Assembly: GCF_907165205.1 (NCBI RefSeq)
Contig: NC_058189.1
Location: 18,598,001-18,662,000 of the forward strand
Length of the DNA stretch: 64,000 nucleotides
Direction: 5' to 3'
DNA from: Coccinella septempunctata
Lineage: Eukaryota > Arthropoda > Insecta > Coleoptera > Coccinellidae
Position numbers and translations under genes: made by a program. Of the stretch, positions 33,343 through 45,756 are shown piece after piece (within the stretch, counting starts at the first letter, position 1; each line of letters starts with the position of its first letter). The notes below the pieces were generated by a model. That model searched no databases, had not been told where the DNA came from, and saw only the letters and a program-made list of their open reading frames with translations.

Positions 33343-36024
33343 TTAAATCCTTAACTGATCTCTCGGTCTTCGGTGGTAGGTTCTTGACCTTCTAGCTTCT
33401 TCTGTTGGATCGTAGTCAACTAATCTTCGTAGTTCCTCATTTGGATGTTGTTTGGCTTTGTCGAATATCCTTTCCGCCTTTCTCTTCATAAATTCTGTAA
33501 CTGGTTCCCATTCCAAGTCCTTGTAGATTTGTTTGTTCCTAACAAACCAGGGTACGTCCATCGCCATTCTAAGGAGTTTATTTTCAGTGGCCTGTATTCT
33601 CTTGATGTGGGTCTTGGCTGCGAAGCCCCATGCCGCCGATCCATATGTGAGTTGTGGTCGCGCAATAGTTTTAATCATCGTCAACTTGATGTTCTTATTC
33701 ATATGACTTCTTCTGCCTATGAGTGGATAAAGTTTACTCATTGCGGCTTTTGTTTTATCAACAGCACATTTGATGTGGTTTTTCCATGTAAGTCCTCTGT
33801 CAAGCGTCACTCCTAGGTATGTTGCTTCATTTTTCCATTCAACCTCTTGTCCATCAACTTCAAGGTTTTCTTCCATCCTCAATCTTCTCTTTTGCAGTAA
33901 TATTGCTTGAGTCTTTCTTCCATTGATTTGGATTTTCCATTTGATGCACCATTTGAGTAATTCATCTATGGCTTCCTGCAGTCTCCGGTGTATGATCTCT
34001 GGGCGTCGATGTCTGAACGCTATTCCTGTGTCATCTGCGTACAAGGTGAGCATATTCCTAGCATTCTTCGGGATATCATAAACGTATATTACGTAAAGCA
34101 GAGGTCCAAGTACCGATCCTTGAGGCACTCCCGCTTCCAATTGTCTGGTTTGAGAGGTTGCTCCATCTATCTTCACATAAAAGTTTCTATTCCTCAGATA
34201 GTTCCTTATAATCTTGCATAGCTTGTAGATTAGGCCTTCGTGCCATACTCTATCAAAAGCTCTCTCGATATCCATCAGAACTAATCCTGTGGCCTGTTTT
34301 GTCTGCATTCCTTCGGTGACGTATTCTATGAGCCGTAGTAATTGGAGTTCAGTCGAGTGTTCTCGTCGAAATCCAAATTGTTCGGGTGGGATTATCTTCA
34401 ACATTTCTGTTTCCTCATTCAGCCTTTTGGCGATAACCCTCTCGACGACTTTTCCTAGTGCTGATAGTAGGCTGATTGGTCTATAATTTTGAGGAAATTT
34501 CCGTTCCTTTCCAGGCTTGTTGAAAACTATCATTTCTGCAGTTTTCCATCTCTTTGGGTAGTATTCGGTCCTCATCACTCCGTTTGTTATATTCGTCAAG
34601 GCTGCTATTCCTTTTCTAGGCAATTTCTTCAACATATAATTCGTTATCCTATCTTCTCCCGGTGCTTTCCGGTTTTTCAGTTTCATTATGATCTCTTTGA
34701 TTTCTGTTGGTGAAGCCGGTTTTGGAATGATTTCGGTTTCCGGTGGTTCCATCATCAGTTCTTCGTTTGCCTCCACTTCTTCTTCTAGATCTTCATTGTC
34801 ATCATCATTTCTGTAATTTATTCTGGCTTCTCTCTCAATTGAGTCGGCAAGTGCTTCGGCTTTTTCAAGTCTCGTATATACCATTCCGTTTGCTCCATGC
34901 AGTGGAGGTATAACTGTCCGTTCTCGTCGTAAGCGTTTTTGCATTTTCCAAGCCGAGTGATCTATTGTATTCAGTTCCCTTAATCTCTGGTTCCATCTGT
35001 TATTACGCAGTTCTGTTAAAGCATTTTTCAATATTTGACTATGCTTATTCAGTTTCTTCTTGTCTTCTTCTCTTTTTGTTGTTCTGTAGATTTTCCTGAG
35101 TCTTCTGTTCTTTTTTATAAGATCCTTTATATCCCTTGGCGTATCTCCGTGTGAATGTTTCGGAATTGGTTTCCTTATTCTCTTGGTGCTTTCTTCATAG
35201 GCTTCTTTTATATGATTTTCCAATTTTTCAACTGCTTCATCTAATTCATCCTGGGTGTTTATTTGGGGAATTTCCCTGATTTTCTCCTGCAGTAAATTCT
35301 TATATTTCTCCCAGTCTGTGCGATCCTTGGTTTGTGTCTCTTCTTCGTTTCTTGGGCCATGTCCCACTATGAATTCTATGGGATTGTGGTCTGAAGTTCC
35401 GTCTTCTATTGTATCAATGCTGATTTCTTCAGTGATGTCTTTCATTACGACAATGTCCAGTACATCGGGTAGTCCATTTACTCTTGGTATGTAGGTCGGT
35501 ATATCAGGTCCTATCACAACTGCATTAAGTTTTTCAGCATAAATCTTCAGTCTTCTCCCGTTTGTATTTTCCACCCTACTGTTCCATTCCTGCGATTTGC
35601 AGTTAAGATCACCAATTATGATTTTCGGGTGTCTTCCTTCTAGTAGCATTTTTAGATCCTCTTCCAGCATGTCCTTATCCGGTGATTTATAAGTTGAAAT
35701 AATCTTCACTTGCCCTCGATTAGTATTCACAATAATCGATATTGCTTCTACTTCTTGTCCATTGAATATTTGGTCGAAATGGTGATCCATATTCCTTCTA
35801 GCCAGTATAGCAACGCCACCTGTGCTGTTAGGTCTATCATTTCTGTAAATATCGTAATTGGGAAATGCTATCCGAACGTTGGGGTTAAGTCTCGTTTCTT
35901 GGAGAGCTATGACATCCGGTTTCTTCTCTTCAATCAGTTCTTCGAATTCTGATCTGCGGGCTCTCAATCCTTCGAAGTTCCAAGAGACGATTATGAGATT
36001 GTTCTTTATCGTCGTGTCAGCCAT
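33343..36024 (-). CDS. J-A3 ORF2: intact endonuclease-reverse transcriptase
   Basis: 893 codons without a stop, from the ATG at 36024 (overlapping the ORF1 TAA) to 33343. The endonuclease domain covers about residues 8-225 (SWNFEGL, QETRL, GDLNCKSQEW, TSDHNPIEF). A basic linker follows. The reverse transcriptase covers about 450-720 (NYRPISLL, DIERAFDRV, GVPQGSVLGPLLYVIY, YADDTGIA) and a C-terminal domain runs to RPRDQLRI. There is no RNase H, as in Jockey. Compared with J-A1 and J-A2 it lacks nine residues after GLIYK (at about 34225), which could impair activity. It is the best-preserved enzyme of the family here. Confidence 0.95.
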   Translation of the reverse strand: MADTTIKNNLIIVSWNFEGLRARRSEFEELIEEKKPDVIALQETRLNPNVRIAFPNYDIYRNDRPNSTGGVAILARRNMDHHFDQIFNGQEVEAISIIVNTNRGQVKIISTYKSPDKDMLEEDLKMLLEGRHPKIIIGDLNCKSQEWNSRVENTNGRRLKIYAEKLNAVVIGPDIPTYIPRVNGLPDVLDIVVMKDITEEISIDTIEDGTSDHNPIEFIVGHGPRNEEETQTKDRTDWEKYKNLLQEKIREIPQINTQDELDEAVEKLENHIKEAYEESTKRIRKPIPKHSHGDTPRDIKDLIKKNRRLRKIYRTTKREEDKKKLNKHSQILKNALTELRNNRWNQRLRELNTIDHSAWKMQKRLRRERTVIPPLHGANGMVYTRLEKAEALADSIEREARINYRNDDDNEDLEEEVEANEELMMEPPETEIIPKPASPTEIKEIIMKLKNRKAPGEDRITNYMLKKLPRKGIAALTNITNGVMRTEYYPKRWKTAEMIVFNKPGKERKFPQNYRPISLLSALGKVVERVIAKRLNEETEMLKIIPPEQFGFRREHSTELQLLRLIEYVTEGMQTKQATGLVLMDIERAFDRVWHEGLIYKLCKIIRNYLRNRNFYVKIDGATSQTRQLEAGVPQGSVLGPLLYVIYVYDIPKNARNMLTLYADDTGIAFRHRRPEIIHRRLQEAIDELLKWCIKWKIQINGRKTQAILLQKRRLRMEENLEVDGQEVEWKNEATYLGVTLDRGLTWKNHIKCAVDKTKAAMSKLYPLIGRRSHMNKNIKLTMIKTIARPQLTYGSAAWGFAAKTHIKRIQATENKLLRMAMDVPWFVRNKQIYKDLEWEPVTEFMKRKAERIFDKAKQHPNEELRRLVDYDPTEEARRSRTYHRRPRDQLRI

Positions 36025-37103
36025 TAAATATTCTTAATAATTTGCTGCATCTTCTTCTCAATCTCTTTCTCCAGATTCTGCATCATCGTGCTGAGGAGGT
36101 TTTTCGTGAACTTATCCAGTTCCTCAGTGATTCCAGAAATTCCTTTTCTGGTTTCGGCTTTTTTGACGGTTTTTGCCTTTTCCGTCTTTTTCTCTGGTTT
36201 CTTCGTCTCTTTGACCACTTTGGTTGCAGTTTCCTGGGGTTTCTTCACTTCCGAAGAGTTTTGGGATGGCCTCGGTGTATTTTGTGTTGGCCTCGAGCTG
36301 GTCTGGTTCGATCTTGGCGATCTCTTGGTCTTTTTAGTGACCCATTTCCATTCGCTACATCCCTTGTAGCTAGCTGGATGTCCTTGCTCTCCACAGAGAA
36401 CACAAGAGGCATTTCGCTCCTCGTTCTCCCTGGTAAGCGTACACTCCTTGGAGCTGTGATTACCGGAGCATTTCACGCACCTCCATGGAAAAGTGCACTT
36501 ACTTTGGGCATGTCCATATCGCTGACAGCGGTAACATTGTCCAGGCCCAATCGTCCTTCTCTTAGGTTCAACAACACAGTTCATGTTGTAGAGCCTTTTC
36601 ACCTCGAAGATACCCTTATTCTGGGTTTTAACCAGCAATAAGGGCATCGGCTGTTTTGTTTTATTTGAGGTCATCCTTATGACCTCAGCATCGACGATCC
36701 CTTGATCCTTGAGGTCGTCAAGGATCGTCGGGATATCTGCATCCAGCGGTAGGTATCTCACTACCGCGTATATTTTCTTTTCTTCCTCCCGTTGAAGAGT
36801 GTAAAACCCCCTATTTATTTTATGAAGGAAGTCCGTCATCCTTCTATGATCATCGGCGCTTTGTGGGACGATTCTTATACCGTCCTTTACTGTCGTCGCT
36901 CTTTGGTATTTAATACCGTTTCGCATTAACGCGTTCGAAATTGAAGTCCATTCGGACGTACCTCTCAGGGTGACGGGGGATTTTTTCTTTTCTCTCCACT
37001 GGAGTGGTTTTCTCTTGGTCTGGGGTTTCCAAGACTCTTTTCTTGTTTGCATCTTCATTTGACGAGGAGCTATCCTTTCTCACTCTTTTGGCGGGTGGGG
37101 AAA
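36024..37103 (-). pseudogene. J-A3 ORF1, 5'-truncated
   Basis: The open frame from 37058 to 36024 retains the RRM-like domain (KIYAVVRYLPLDADI) and the three knuckles CYRCQRYGHAQSKC, CVKCSGNHSSKEC and CVLCGEQGHPASYKGC. The more N-terminal PPAKRVRKDSSSSNED segment lies in another frame (37100-36960), so a frameshift near 36990 adds to the 5' truncation. The coiled coil and the normal start are absent. It ends ...IIKNI at the TAATG overlap with ORF2. Confidence 0.88.
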
Positions 37104-37113
37104 GAAAATATGG

Positions 37114-37190
37114 TCCTCTTACCGACACAAAATATGAGATAGGAAAATCTCACATTTTTGGCTCCGCCCATGAGTTATATACATTTTTTA
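37114..37190 (-). promoter_or_regulatory. Displaced H2B promoter, probable
   Basis: With J-A3 removed, this stretch is immediately upstream of the H2B leader. A minus-strand TATATAA at 37175-37181 would lie about 95 bp before the ATG, a plausible core promoter distance for a histone gene. J-A3 therefore sits between promoter and coding region. No experimental support. Confidence 0.45.
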
Positions 37191-38114
37191 TATTTGATAA
37201 TTTTTTATTCAGTACCTACCATTTGAAAATTCAAGTAACCTAAAATGTCCGTAAATATTAAAATTTTAATGAATCTTTTTTAAAATGATATTCAATTAAC
37301 AGATTTCTGCAGAATACAGAGTATTTTCTGAGAATTCAGTAACAACAGTACCTAATATAAACTGGACCTGTACTTAATTACCCTCGTGCTTATAGGCACC
37401 CTTTTCACAAATGTTTCATTCTGTAACAGAGATGCCATAAATCTAAAATATACAACTTTGTCGGCATTCTCTATAAGTTACGTTTCTTTTTATGGGGCGG
37501 CTTCTTTCAGAGCGGTCAATCTTTGCTTCTTTCAAGCCCCCTGCCGAATATCTGGAATATTGTTGGGGTTTATTGATTCTTAACACATGATAATTGTTAT
37601 TTTTCATATTCAGTTTCTTCATAACTAAACAAACAGAAATTATGAATAAGTTGAAATTTCCAAAATGACCTTCATAAATATCAAAATGCAATTAAAATTA
37701 GCTTAACCCAAATGTTTTGTCCTGTCATTTGTGAACATGCTTCGGAGTTGGTTTATAGTACCACGGTCTCTAGAAATTTTATGAATGCAAAAATCCGGAA
37801 ACCACCCCAGTTCAATGTTCCAACAATTTTGGCTTTTCCAAACTAGTTGGTTTATAAGTACCAAGGTTTCTAGAAATCTTATAAAAGCAAAAAGTTTCAT
37901 TTTTGGTTTCATTTGTAAGTTGAGACTCAACGATTAGTGTATGTGTTACTTCACAGTAAAGGTGCTTGAAATTTTTTTACTTTTTTTTCATAACTTCGCC
38001 AGCTCAATAGTTCCAGTAGAGTTGAGTCGATACGTGAAACAGGTACCTTGTACCGTGAACAATGCTATCAGGATATACATACCTTCGAGCGCGTGTTTCG
38101 ATCTTTCTGCTAAG
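37191..38114. other. Repeat-derived, gene-free stretch
   Basis: 37220-37510 is a second copy of the repeat at 26047-26250. From about 37740 two blocks (gtttata(a)gtaccan ggt(t/c)tctagaaat) repeat each other and recur near 62190. No coding feature. Confidence 0.55.
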
Positions 38115-38429
38115 ATGTCGAATAAGAGAAGCCCGATACGGCTTTATTTTTCTATCGTAGACCTTGAAAAAATAATGTGTTCCTGCGACATCTGTAAACA
38201 ACAACTGTCTTACAAACATTCAGTGTCCAATTTAAAAAACATTTCAAGCGAAAACCTGCCTTTGTGGATATTTTTCCCAGAAATTCAAGCGATGAAAATA
38301 ATCCTTCTACCAGTGCTTCGAAACGTCCATTACCCAGTGATGAGGATAATGAGAAAAATAAGGATACTTCCGAAGAACCTAGTTCTAAAATAACTAAATT
38401 GGACGGTGTTGTGATTGTAAATACCTAGT
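38115..38429 (+). pseudogene. BED-finger (hAT-type) transposase N-terminus, frameshifted
   Basis: It starts MSNKRSPIRLYFSIVDLEKIMCSCDICKQQLSYKHSVSNLK, with the CxxC pair of a BED zinc finger. After a one-base shift near 38235 the frame continues KKHFKRKPAFVDIF...STSASKRPLPSDEDNEKNKDTSEEPSSKITKLDGVVIVNT to a stop at about 38429. The second zinc histidine looks replaced by proline (HFKRKP). No catalytic domain follows. A related fragment lies near 62245-62320. Confidence 0.65.
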
Positions 38430-38501
38430 GATAATAATTAACCGAAAAAAAAAAGTTCAAGATGAAATCGTCACTTTTCTACATGAAAAAATTACAGGAC
38501 A

Positions 38502-38990
38502 AGAAGCAGTTAAGGGTTTTTAGTGGGTCTCGAGCTCAAGAGAGTGAGAATCCCCAGAGGGTGGTTCGTCTGACTTGCAGATTTTCCCCCTGCTACACAA
38601 AAAAAAAAGAATTCCGTGCATTTGCCTATAAACCTTTCATCTTTTAGTCTGTTTTCTTCTCACACACTATATTGCTGGGATTTATGTGTTTATCCTCTAT
38701 TGGATAACACTTTATTGGATTTTTCAATAAGTTTCTGTTAGTATATTAAAATCTTTTTAATTGATCTCTTGGTCTCCTTCGGTAAATTCGCATTCTCCTT
38801 TTGTCTTCATTTGGGTCGTAGTTCACTAGTCTGCTGAGTTCTTGATTCGGATGGTTTTTCGCTGTTTCGAATAATTTCTCTGCTTTTTTGTTCATGAATT
38901 CCGTTATGGTTTCCCATTTTAGGTCCCTATAAATCTGTCTATTCATGACAAACCAAGGTGCATCTATTGCACATGGTAGCAGCTTGTTTT
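38502..38990. mobile_element. J-B 3' fragment with its tail inverted
   Basis: 38609-38990 (minus) holds the J-B 3' UTR and the C-terminus of ORF2 (minus frame 38746-38946, NRQIYRDLKWETITEFM...RRPRDQLKRF). Directly beside it, 38502-38608 is the family 3' tail (aagaagcagttaagg...ctgctacac plus ten A) in the opposite orientation. In J-B1 the same two parts are collinear, so the tail has been inverted, or a second insertion joined tail to tail. It lies downstream of H1. Confidence 0.85.
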
Positions 38991-39390
38991 GATTTTAATG
39001 GTCAATTAGTCAAATAACGAGTTCAATTTCGAAAGAACTGAACTTAAACTCGTAATGAAACGTAGTTTTTCAATTGCGATGGCTATGTTGAGTACCTCGG
39101 AAAAGATATTAAATTTCTGCCGTATATTAATTTTCATGATTTTTTGATCAAGATCGCTATCATTCGATAGCTAGAGTGAAATTCTGAATATTCTGCACCT
39201 GAAATTATTCGGCTAAATTCCTGACCGTCAAGTGATTTTCAGAATTCGGGACTTATGTGATAGCATTTTCAAAAATATTTACATTTTCCGAAAAAAATTA
39301 CCTACCGTGTTCGATGGAAACATCTTTTCTGACATCGTTTCTCTAGCGAGTGAAAATCTATAAAAGTAATATTTGATAGAAAATTGTAGA
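38991..39390. other. H1 3' spacer
   Basis: No gene seen. AT-rich, with short blocks resembling other histone spacers. Confidence 0.4.
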
Positions 39391-39406
39391 GGCCCTGAAA
39401 AGGGCC
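39391..39406 (-). terminator. Histone 3' stem-loop of H1
   Basis: On the minus strand GGCCCTTTTCAGGGCC, identical to that of H2A, 38 nt after the H1 stop. Confidence 0.95.
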
Positions 39407-39443
39407 GGTTTAAAATGTTTATCCTTCCAAAATTATATACGTT

Positions 39444-40109
39444 TTACTTTTTCTTTTTGGGAGACGTTACTTTCTTCGGAGCCGTTACTGATTTGACCGT
39501 TTTTGGTTTCGGTGCTTTGGGCTTCTTCGTCGGCGATTTGATTGCCTTCTTAGCTTTCGAGGGAGATTTCGTTAATTTTGGCTTCTTTTTTTCTGTAGCA
39601 ATTGCCGCTCTCTTTTTCGACTTACTCACTGTAGTTGTAGACCTGGCAGGGGATTTGTTCTTCTTCTCGGCTGCCGTTGTAGATGACGCATTCTTATTTG
39701 CTCCATCGGCCGACTTGACCAATTTTTTCGTAACCTTCTTCGACGCGTTTGTTGTAGATCCGCCAGCGGCCAATTTGAAAGAACCAGACGCTCCTTTTCC
39801 TTTGGTCTGAATCAGGGAACCGGACTGTACAGCGGACTTCAGATATTTTCTTATGAACGGTGCAAGTTTTTCAGAATCGACCTTGTAATTCGAACCGATG
39901 TATTTCTTGATAGCTTGCAACGAGGACCCGCTCCTTTCTTTCAATCCTTTGATGGCACTGTTAACCATATCGGAAGTTGGAGGATGGCTGGGTTTGACAT
40001 GATTAGACTTTGCTGAGGTTTTTTTCTCGGCTTTTTTAAGCGTCTTACCAACAGCACTAGCAGGCGTAGTTGCCTGTCGCACTTCAGACTCGGAGGTCGA
40101 TAATGACAT
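39444..40109 (-). CDS. H1: Linker histone H1
   Basis: The start is the ATG at 40109 (MSLSTSESEVRQATTP); an in-frame GTG 12 nt upstream is not needed. It encodes 221 aa. There is a short Ser/Thr/Ala-rich N-tail, then the winged-helix globular domain at about residues 40-115 (SHPPTSDMVNSAIKGLKERSGSSLQAIKKYIGSNYKV...KGKGASGSFKL), then a Lys/Ala/Pro-rich C-tail with SPxK motifs (KSPSKAKK, KSPTKKPK) suitable for CDK phosphorylation. It binds linker DNA at the nucleosome dyad. It is intronless and stem-loop-terminated, so a replication-dependent somatic H1. Confidence 0.97.
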   Translation of the reverse strand: MSLSTSESEVRQATTPASAVGKTLKKAEKKTSAKSNHVKPSHPPTSDMVNSAIKGLKERSGSSLQAIKKYIGSNYKVDSEKLAPFIRKYLKSAVQSGSLIQTKGKGASGSFKLAAGGSTTNASKKVTKKLVKSADGANKNASSTTAAEKKNKSPARSTTTVSKSKKRAAIATEKKKPKLTKSPSKAKKAIKSPTKKPKAPKPKTVKSVTAPKKVTSPKKKK

Positions 40110-40880
40110 TGTGTTAAGCACTTTGGGTTTGGATTACTTCCGATAGTGGGATCCATATTACCGAAGTTGACGGAAATTTGACGGCCGATTGGCTCGTAAA
40201 TTATTGCTAAGGACTTGAAATTGCAAGTTTACTGCGTAATCTCACGGAATTTAAAACTTTTTATTTGTACCAATTATTGGGTTCATCATTGCATCGTATT
40301 TCGGACGAATGCGATATGGGAAATAGGCCGATATATCATTTTTGACGGACCGAAATGATTCTTCCCAGACTTGCCAAAGTCGCTCTTGTCATGGTTCCTG
40401 GATATTCTTATCATTAGTTATTATTTCGAAATTTGATTCTCCTTGATCGAACAGCTCATGATGAATAGAACTTATTCTTTTATTCATTGACCATAAGAAT
40501 CGACCATCAAAATCCGCATTTTTACTGGAAGTAGCGAAATTTTCTAATACTTTGTCGAATCGACCACTGAAAACTGAATTTCTATCATAGTATCGACTGA
40601 AATTCAACGTATGTGTCTCAATTCCAAAACTTCGTATAGTTTCAAGATTTGGCTCGAATTGATCTAACAGTTCCTCGGAAATATATCTCATACTTTGTCT
40701 AATCGGCCACTGAATTTCTATCAGAGAGTATTAAACTGAATTCGAAAACTATAAATATGAGATTCTAGGATTTAACGCCCACACTAAACCTCTCCGAAAC
40801 CAGCCCTAAACAAAACTTCAGGAAATTTCAACAAAAGATGCCAAAGAAATCAAGGTTGGAAAGAAGATATAAAAGGTGGA
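40110..40880. other. H1 upstream region and spacer
   Basis: Near 40187 a gattgg (CCAAT on the minus strand) is a plausible H1 promoter element. Farther out (40380-40740) spacer blocks such as actttgtcgaatcgaccactga repeat those downstream of H2A in reverse orientation. No gene. Confidence 0.5.
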
Positions 40881-40944
40881 AACCATCAAGAGAATTTCAT
40901 TAAAGGTGAATATTGGCACAAGGAACAAATCAAAACAACTATTC

Positions 40945-40990
40945 TCTCAGCGACGTTTCGGAAATTTTATTTCCTTCATCAGGCTACAAC
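40945..40990 (-). ncRNA. Hammerhead-ribozyme-like motif (candidate)
   Basis: On the minus strand CTGATGA (40982-40976) is followed by a hairpin with GGAAAT/ATTTCC arms and then GAAACGTC (40959-40952). The flanking agc and gct can pair as a short stem I. The order CUGAUGA, stem II, GAAA, UC cleavage site is that of hammerhead ribozymes, known in Penelope-like elements. Stem III is essentially absent, so self-cleavage is doubtful. The surrounding 40780-41080 has no coding feature and could be a Penelope-like remnant. Confidence 0.35.
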
Positions 40991-41099
40991 AAAAGGTAAT
41001 CATTACATTCAGATGGACTCAAAAAACAAAGAAAAGGTTGTGAAAAAAGTGGTCAAAAATATAAAAACTAATATATGAATATATATTTATATATATTTA

Positions 41100-42869
41100 G
41101 ACTGATTCAAAAAAATCGACTTTCTTTTTTTTCGGCAAACACACCCCTTATTATCTTCAGGGCATCGAAAAAAAACGTCTGTGAAGATATTAGCCAAAAA
41201 TCTTATTATTTAGAGGTCGCTCTTCGAGGATTTCTATTTTCCCTACTAATAGCAGGGGAAAATAATTTATTTCTAGTTAAAAAATTCCAGTTCGCAAACC
41301 AATGGACGGATACCATTGAGCGATATATTTTTATGTAGGGAGTTTAGTGGTCTACAAAAACTGCCCCATAAAATTTTTGCATAAAACGGCTTTTCGAAAA
41401 GTTATTAGAGCTTGAAATTAAATTTTTGTCGAAGTAGCTGTTTTTACTCGGATATCGGGAAGCAGTTATTGGAATTTACTTTGAAAATCAGAAAATCGTT
41501 CTCGAAAGTTACAATTGATATGATTTTATTCAGATTTAAATCATTCATGACATCCCCAAATTGTCAACCTCAACAATTGTTAGGGAGTTAGTGTTTCATA
41601 CTCTTCAGAATCAAATTATTTAGCATCTATTTTTTCTCATTCACTTGGGTCAGAAAGAATGATTGATTTTGTGCCCTCTTTCAGATTAGTGTTTGATCTT
41701 AAACTCGGTACTTGTCTTCAGTTTCATCCATAATACAATTTTGTGTATTCATTATTTTTGCAAACCCAAAATGGCCGCATTTACAAAATTCTCGCTATAT
41801 GATTTCATTGGAGAAGACATTACGTAGTGAAAGTAACATATAGATGATAGGATCTTTCTGTTGTTAACGATTTAACGGAGCGAGTTATTGGTTTAATTGA
41901 AGAATGTAATAACTACTAAAAGAAGAATGAAGAATTAACAGTTACAGTTTCTTTTACAATTGATCAACGAACATCGTCATCGTTTTCCGGATTGCAACAA
42001 ACAAAAATTGAAATTATCTGTTTAGAACATATTATCTATTATAGATGTTGAATATACCAACACCAATATTATTTCTCACAACCGAATGAATGCTTTCTAT
42101 ATGCGACTTATTTCTAATATCATTAAACCTACCAATTCCACAAATATCGAGATATTTGTTGAAAAATTGTTGAAGTTCACTCTTTTGTGACAGCGGCCAT
42201 TTTGGGTTTATAAAAATAATGAATACAAAAAATTGTATTATGACTGAAACTGAAGACAAGTACCGGGTTTAAGAACAACACTAATCTGAAAGAGAGCATA
42301 AAACCATTCATTCTTTCTGACCCAAATGAATGAGAAATAAGAGATGCTGAATAATTTGATTCTGAAGAGTATAAATTTCTAACTCTCTAACAATTGTTGA
42401 GGTTGACTATTTGAGGATGTCATAAATTATTTGAATCTACATAGAATCATATTAATTGTATCTTTCCAGAACTATTTTCTGATTTTCAAAGTAAATTCCA
42501 ATAATTTCTCCCCGATATCCGAGTAAAAACAGCTACTTCGACAAAGATTTCATTTCAAGCTCTAATAACTTTTCGAAAAGCCGTTTTATGGAAAAATTGT
42601 ATGGGACAGTTTTTGTAGAGCACCTGATTCCCTACATAAAAATATATCGCTCAACGAAATCCGTCCATTGTTTTGCGAACTGGAATTTTTTAACTAGAAA
42701 CAAATTTTTTTCCCCTGCTATTAGTAGGGAAAATAGAAATCCTCGATGAGCGACCTCTAAATAATAATATTTTCGGATAATATTTTCAAAAACGTCATTT
42801 TTCAATGTCCTGAAGATAATAAGTAGTGTGTTCCTCGAAAAAAAAGAATGTCGATTTTTTTGAATCAGT
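41100..42869. mobile_element. Long foldback DNA element with TA target duplication
   Basis: Two inverted arms of about 690 bp (41100 to about 41785 and about 42189-42869) surround a ~400-bp centre. The outer ends are GACTGATTCAAAAAAATCGAC and its complement, each flanked by TA (41098-41099 and 42870-42871), as for Tc1/mariner-type insertion. The arms are roughly 85-90 percent alike by eye. No transposase frame is present; the ORFs in the arms are chance. Confidence 0.85.
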
Positions 42870-42871
42870 CT

Positions 42872-43185
42872 AATACATATTTTATCTTTTGAATGTCAGC
42901 AATACATTTTTAGCTATCAAACAATATAGCATATGTACGAGTTTTAGCAAAGGTTAGTGCAACGGGGTACCATACAATTTGGAGTATGATACAAGAGCTT
43001 AGGGAAAAACCTCAGTAAAAAAACCCTGTCTCTCCGTGAGTAGTGTAGTGATGTCAAATATATGAATAAAATGTGAATAACCGAATGACTGAAAAGGAGG
43101 AATCAAAATTTTTTTTTGATAAATTATGTAATCATCTCTTCAATAGATCTTGTTCTCTACATAGCAGAGCATTATTTTCATAGTG
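42872..43185. other. Gene-free stretch
   Basis: No coding or repeat feature recognised. Confidence 0.35.
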
Positions 43186-43766
43186 CTGTAAAAGTGAAAG
43201 TAGAAGTGAAAGTGCCCACTAGCACAGCTGCTACGGAATTTTTGATTCCGTCTGTGAAGTTTGTGTAGATTCAATACGCGTATGTATTATCGGAATTTTA
43301 ATTCGTTAAAATTTTCGAAGTTGCTGTTCATCTGCCAGTCCAGTCCAGGTCTAGTGAAATGGGCCAAGAGGTGAAACTACATTGTTTAAGTCTGATCAAT
43401 AGTTATGATGCGAGTAGGAGCAGTGAATGAATCGTACAAGTTAAAATGAGAAAAGAATAGTATTATTAATATACATGATATTTATCATTGAGCAACATTT
43501 ACAGAGACGAACTGCTTACAAGTGAGCACGATTAGAACGTCCATCGGAAAAACAGAAGATACAATTGATGAATTATGAGAAGTGCAAAACGAGAGTACTG
43601 AGATAACCACTAAACGTTGGTTTCAAGAGGTGCAGAAGGCTGAGAGCCAACATGTATATCGAGTAAGATGAATGAACGTGAGAATGTATCATGAGAGTAC
43701 AAATTTATAGTGAGTAGATTGTCAGGAATAGACAGATTTATAGGGACCTAAAATGGGAAACCATTT
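43186..43766 (+). mobile_element. Decayed Jockey copy: 5' UTR and ORF2 scraps
   Basis: 43186-43360 matches the J-A 5' UTR (aagtgaaagtg, ctacggaatttttgattccg, cagtccag blocks). 43724-43766 matches the J-B ORF2 stretch RNRQIYRDLKWET. The interior is lost or unrecognisable. It lies downstream of H3. Confidence 0.75.
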
Positions 43767-43994
43767 CAACACGAATTGATCAAACAGTTGGTGGTTTTAT
43801 AATTTGCCGAATCGGCAAACTACAATTCGGAAAATTTTAAAGAATTCGTCTGATGAAGGATTCTGATGTGACTACGCAACATTAAGAAATCTTACCAAAA
43901 ATTCCCTTTACCGTTCAGTGTCAGTTTCGTACCGAACTGTATAACCGAGGCGATCGAAGTATCGTACGAGTAAAAAAGTCTAATAGAATTTTGT
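43767..43994. other. H3 3' spacer
   Basis: It contains the block near 43845-43880 (attcgtctgatgaaggattctg) that recurs in reverse downstream of H2A near 19090. No gene. Confidence 0.5.
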
Positions 43995-44010
43995 GGTTCT
44001 GAAAAGAACC
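43995..44010 (-). terminator. Histone 3' stem-loop of H3
   Basis: On the minus strand GGTTCTTTTCAGAACC, identical to that of H2B, 27 nt after the H3 stop. Confidence 0.95.
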
Positions 44011-44036
44011 GATATGCAAGATTCCCGAATCGAAAT

Positions 44037-45704
<1,668 letters not shown>

Positions 45705-45756
45705 GCTATGAATTGTCTGTATATCAAAATGTATTTCCTCAATCTTCGCCTGCAGT

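Larger units (their letters stand above)
33024..37103 (-). mobile_element. Jockey-clade retrotransposon J-A3, inserted in the H2B leader
   Basis: It is flanked by the 10-bp duplication gaaaatatgg (33014-33023 and 37104-37113). The tail is 72 uninterrupted A residues (T at 33024-33095), then the family 3' UTR, an intact ORF2 and a 5'-truncated ORF1. The long pure tail and open ORF2 mark it as a recent insertion. Truncation at 37103 removes the promoter-bearing 5' UTR. Confidence 0.97.

Noticed and set aside
39373..39810. 145-aa hydrophobic ORF on the plus strand over H1
   Set aside because: It is the antisense shadow of the lysine/alanine-rich H1 coding region.
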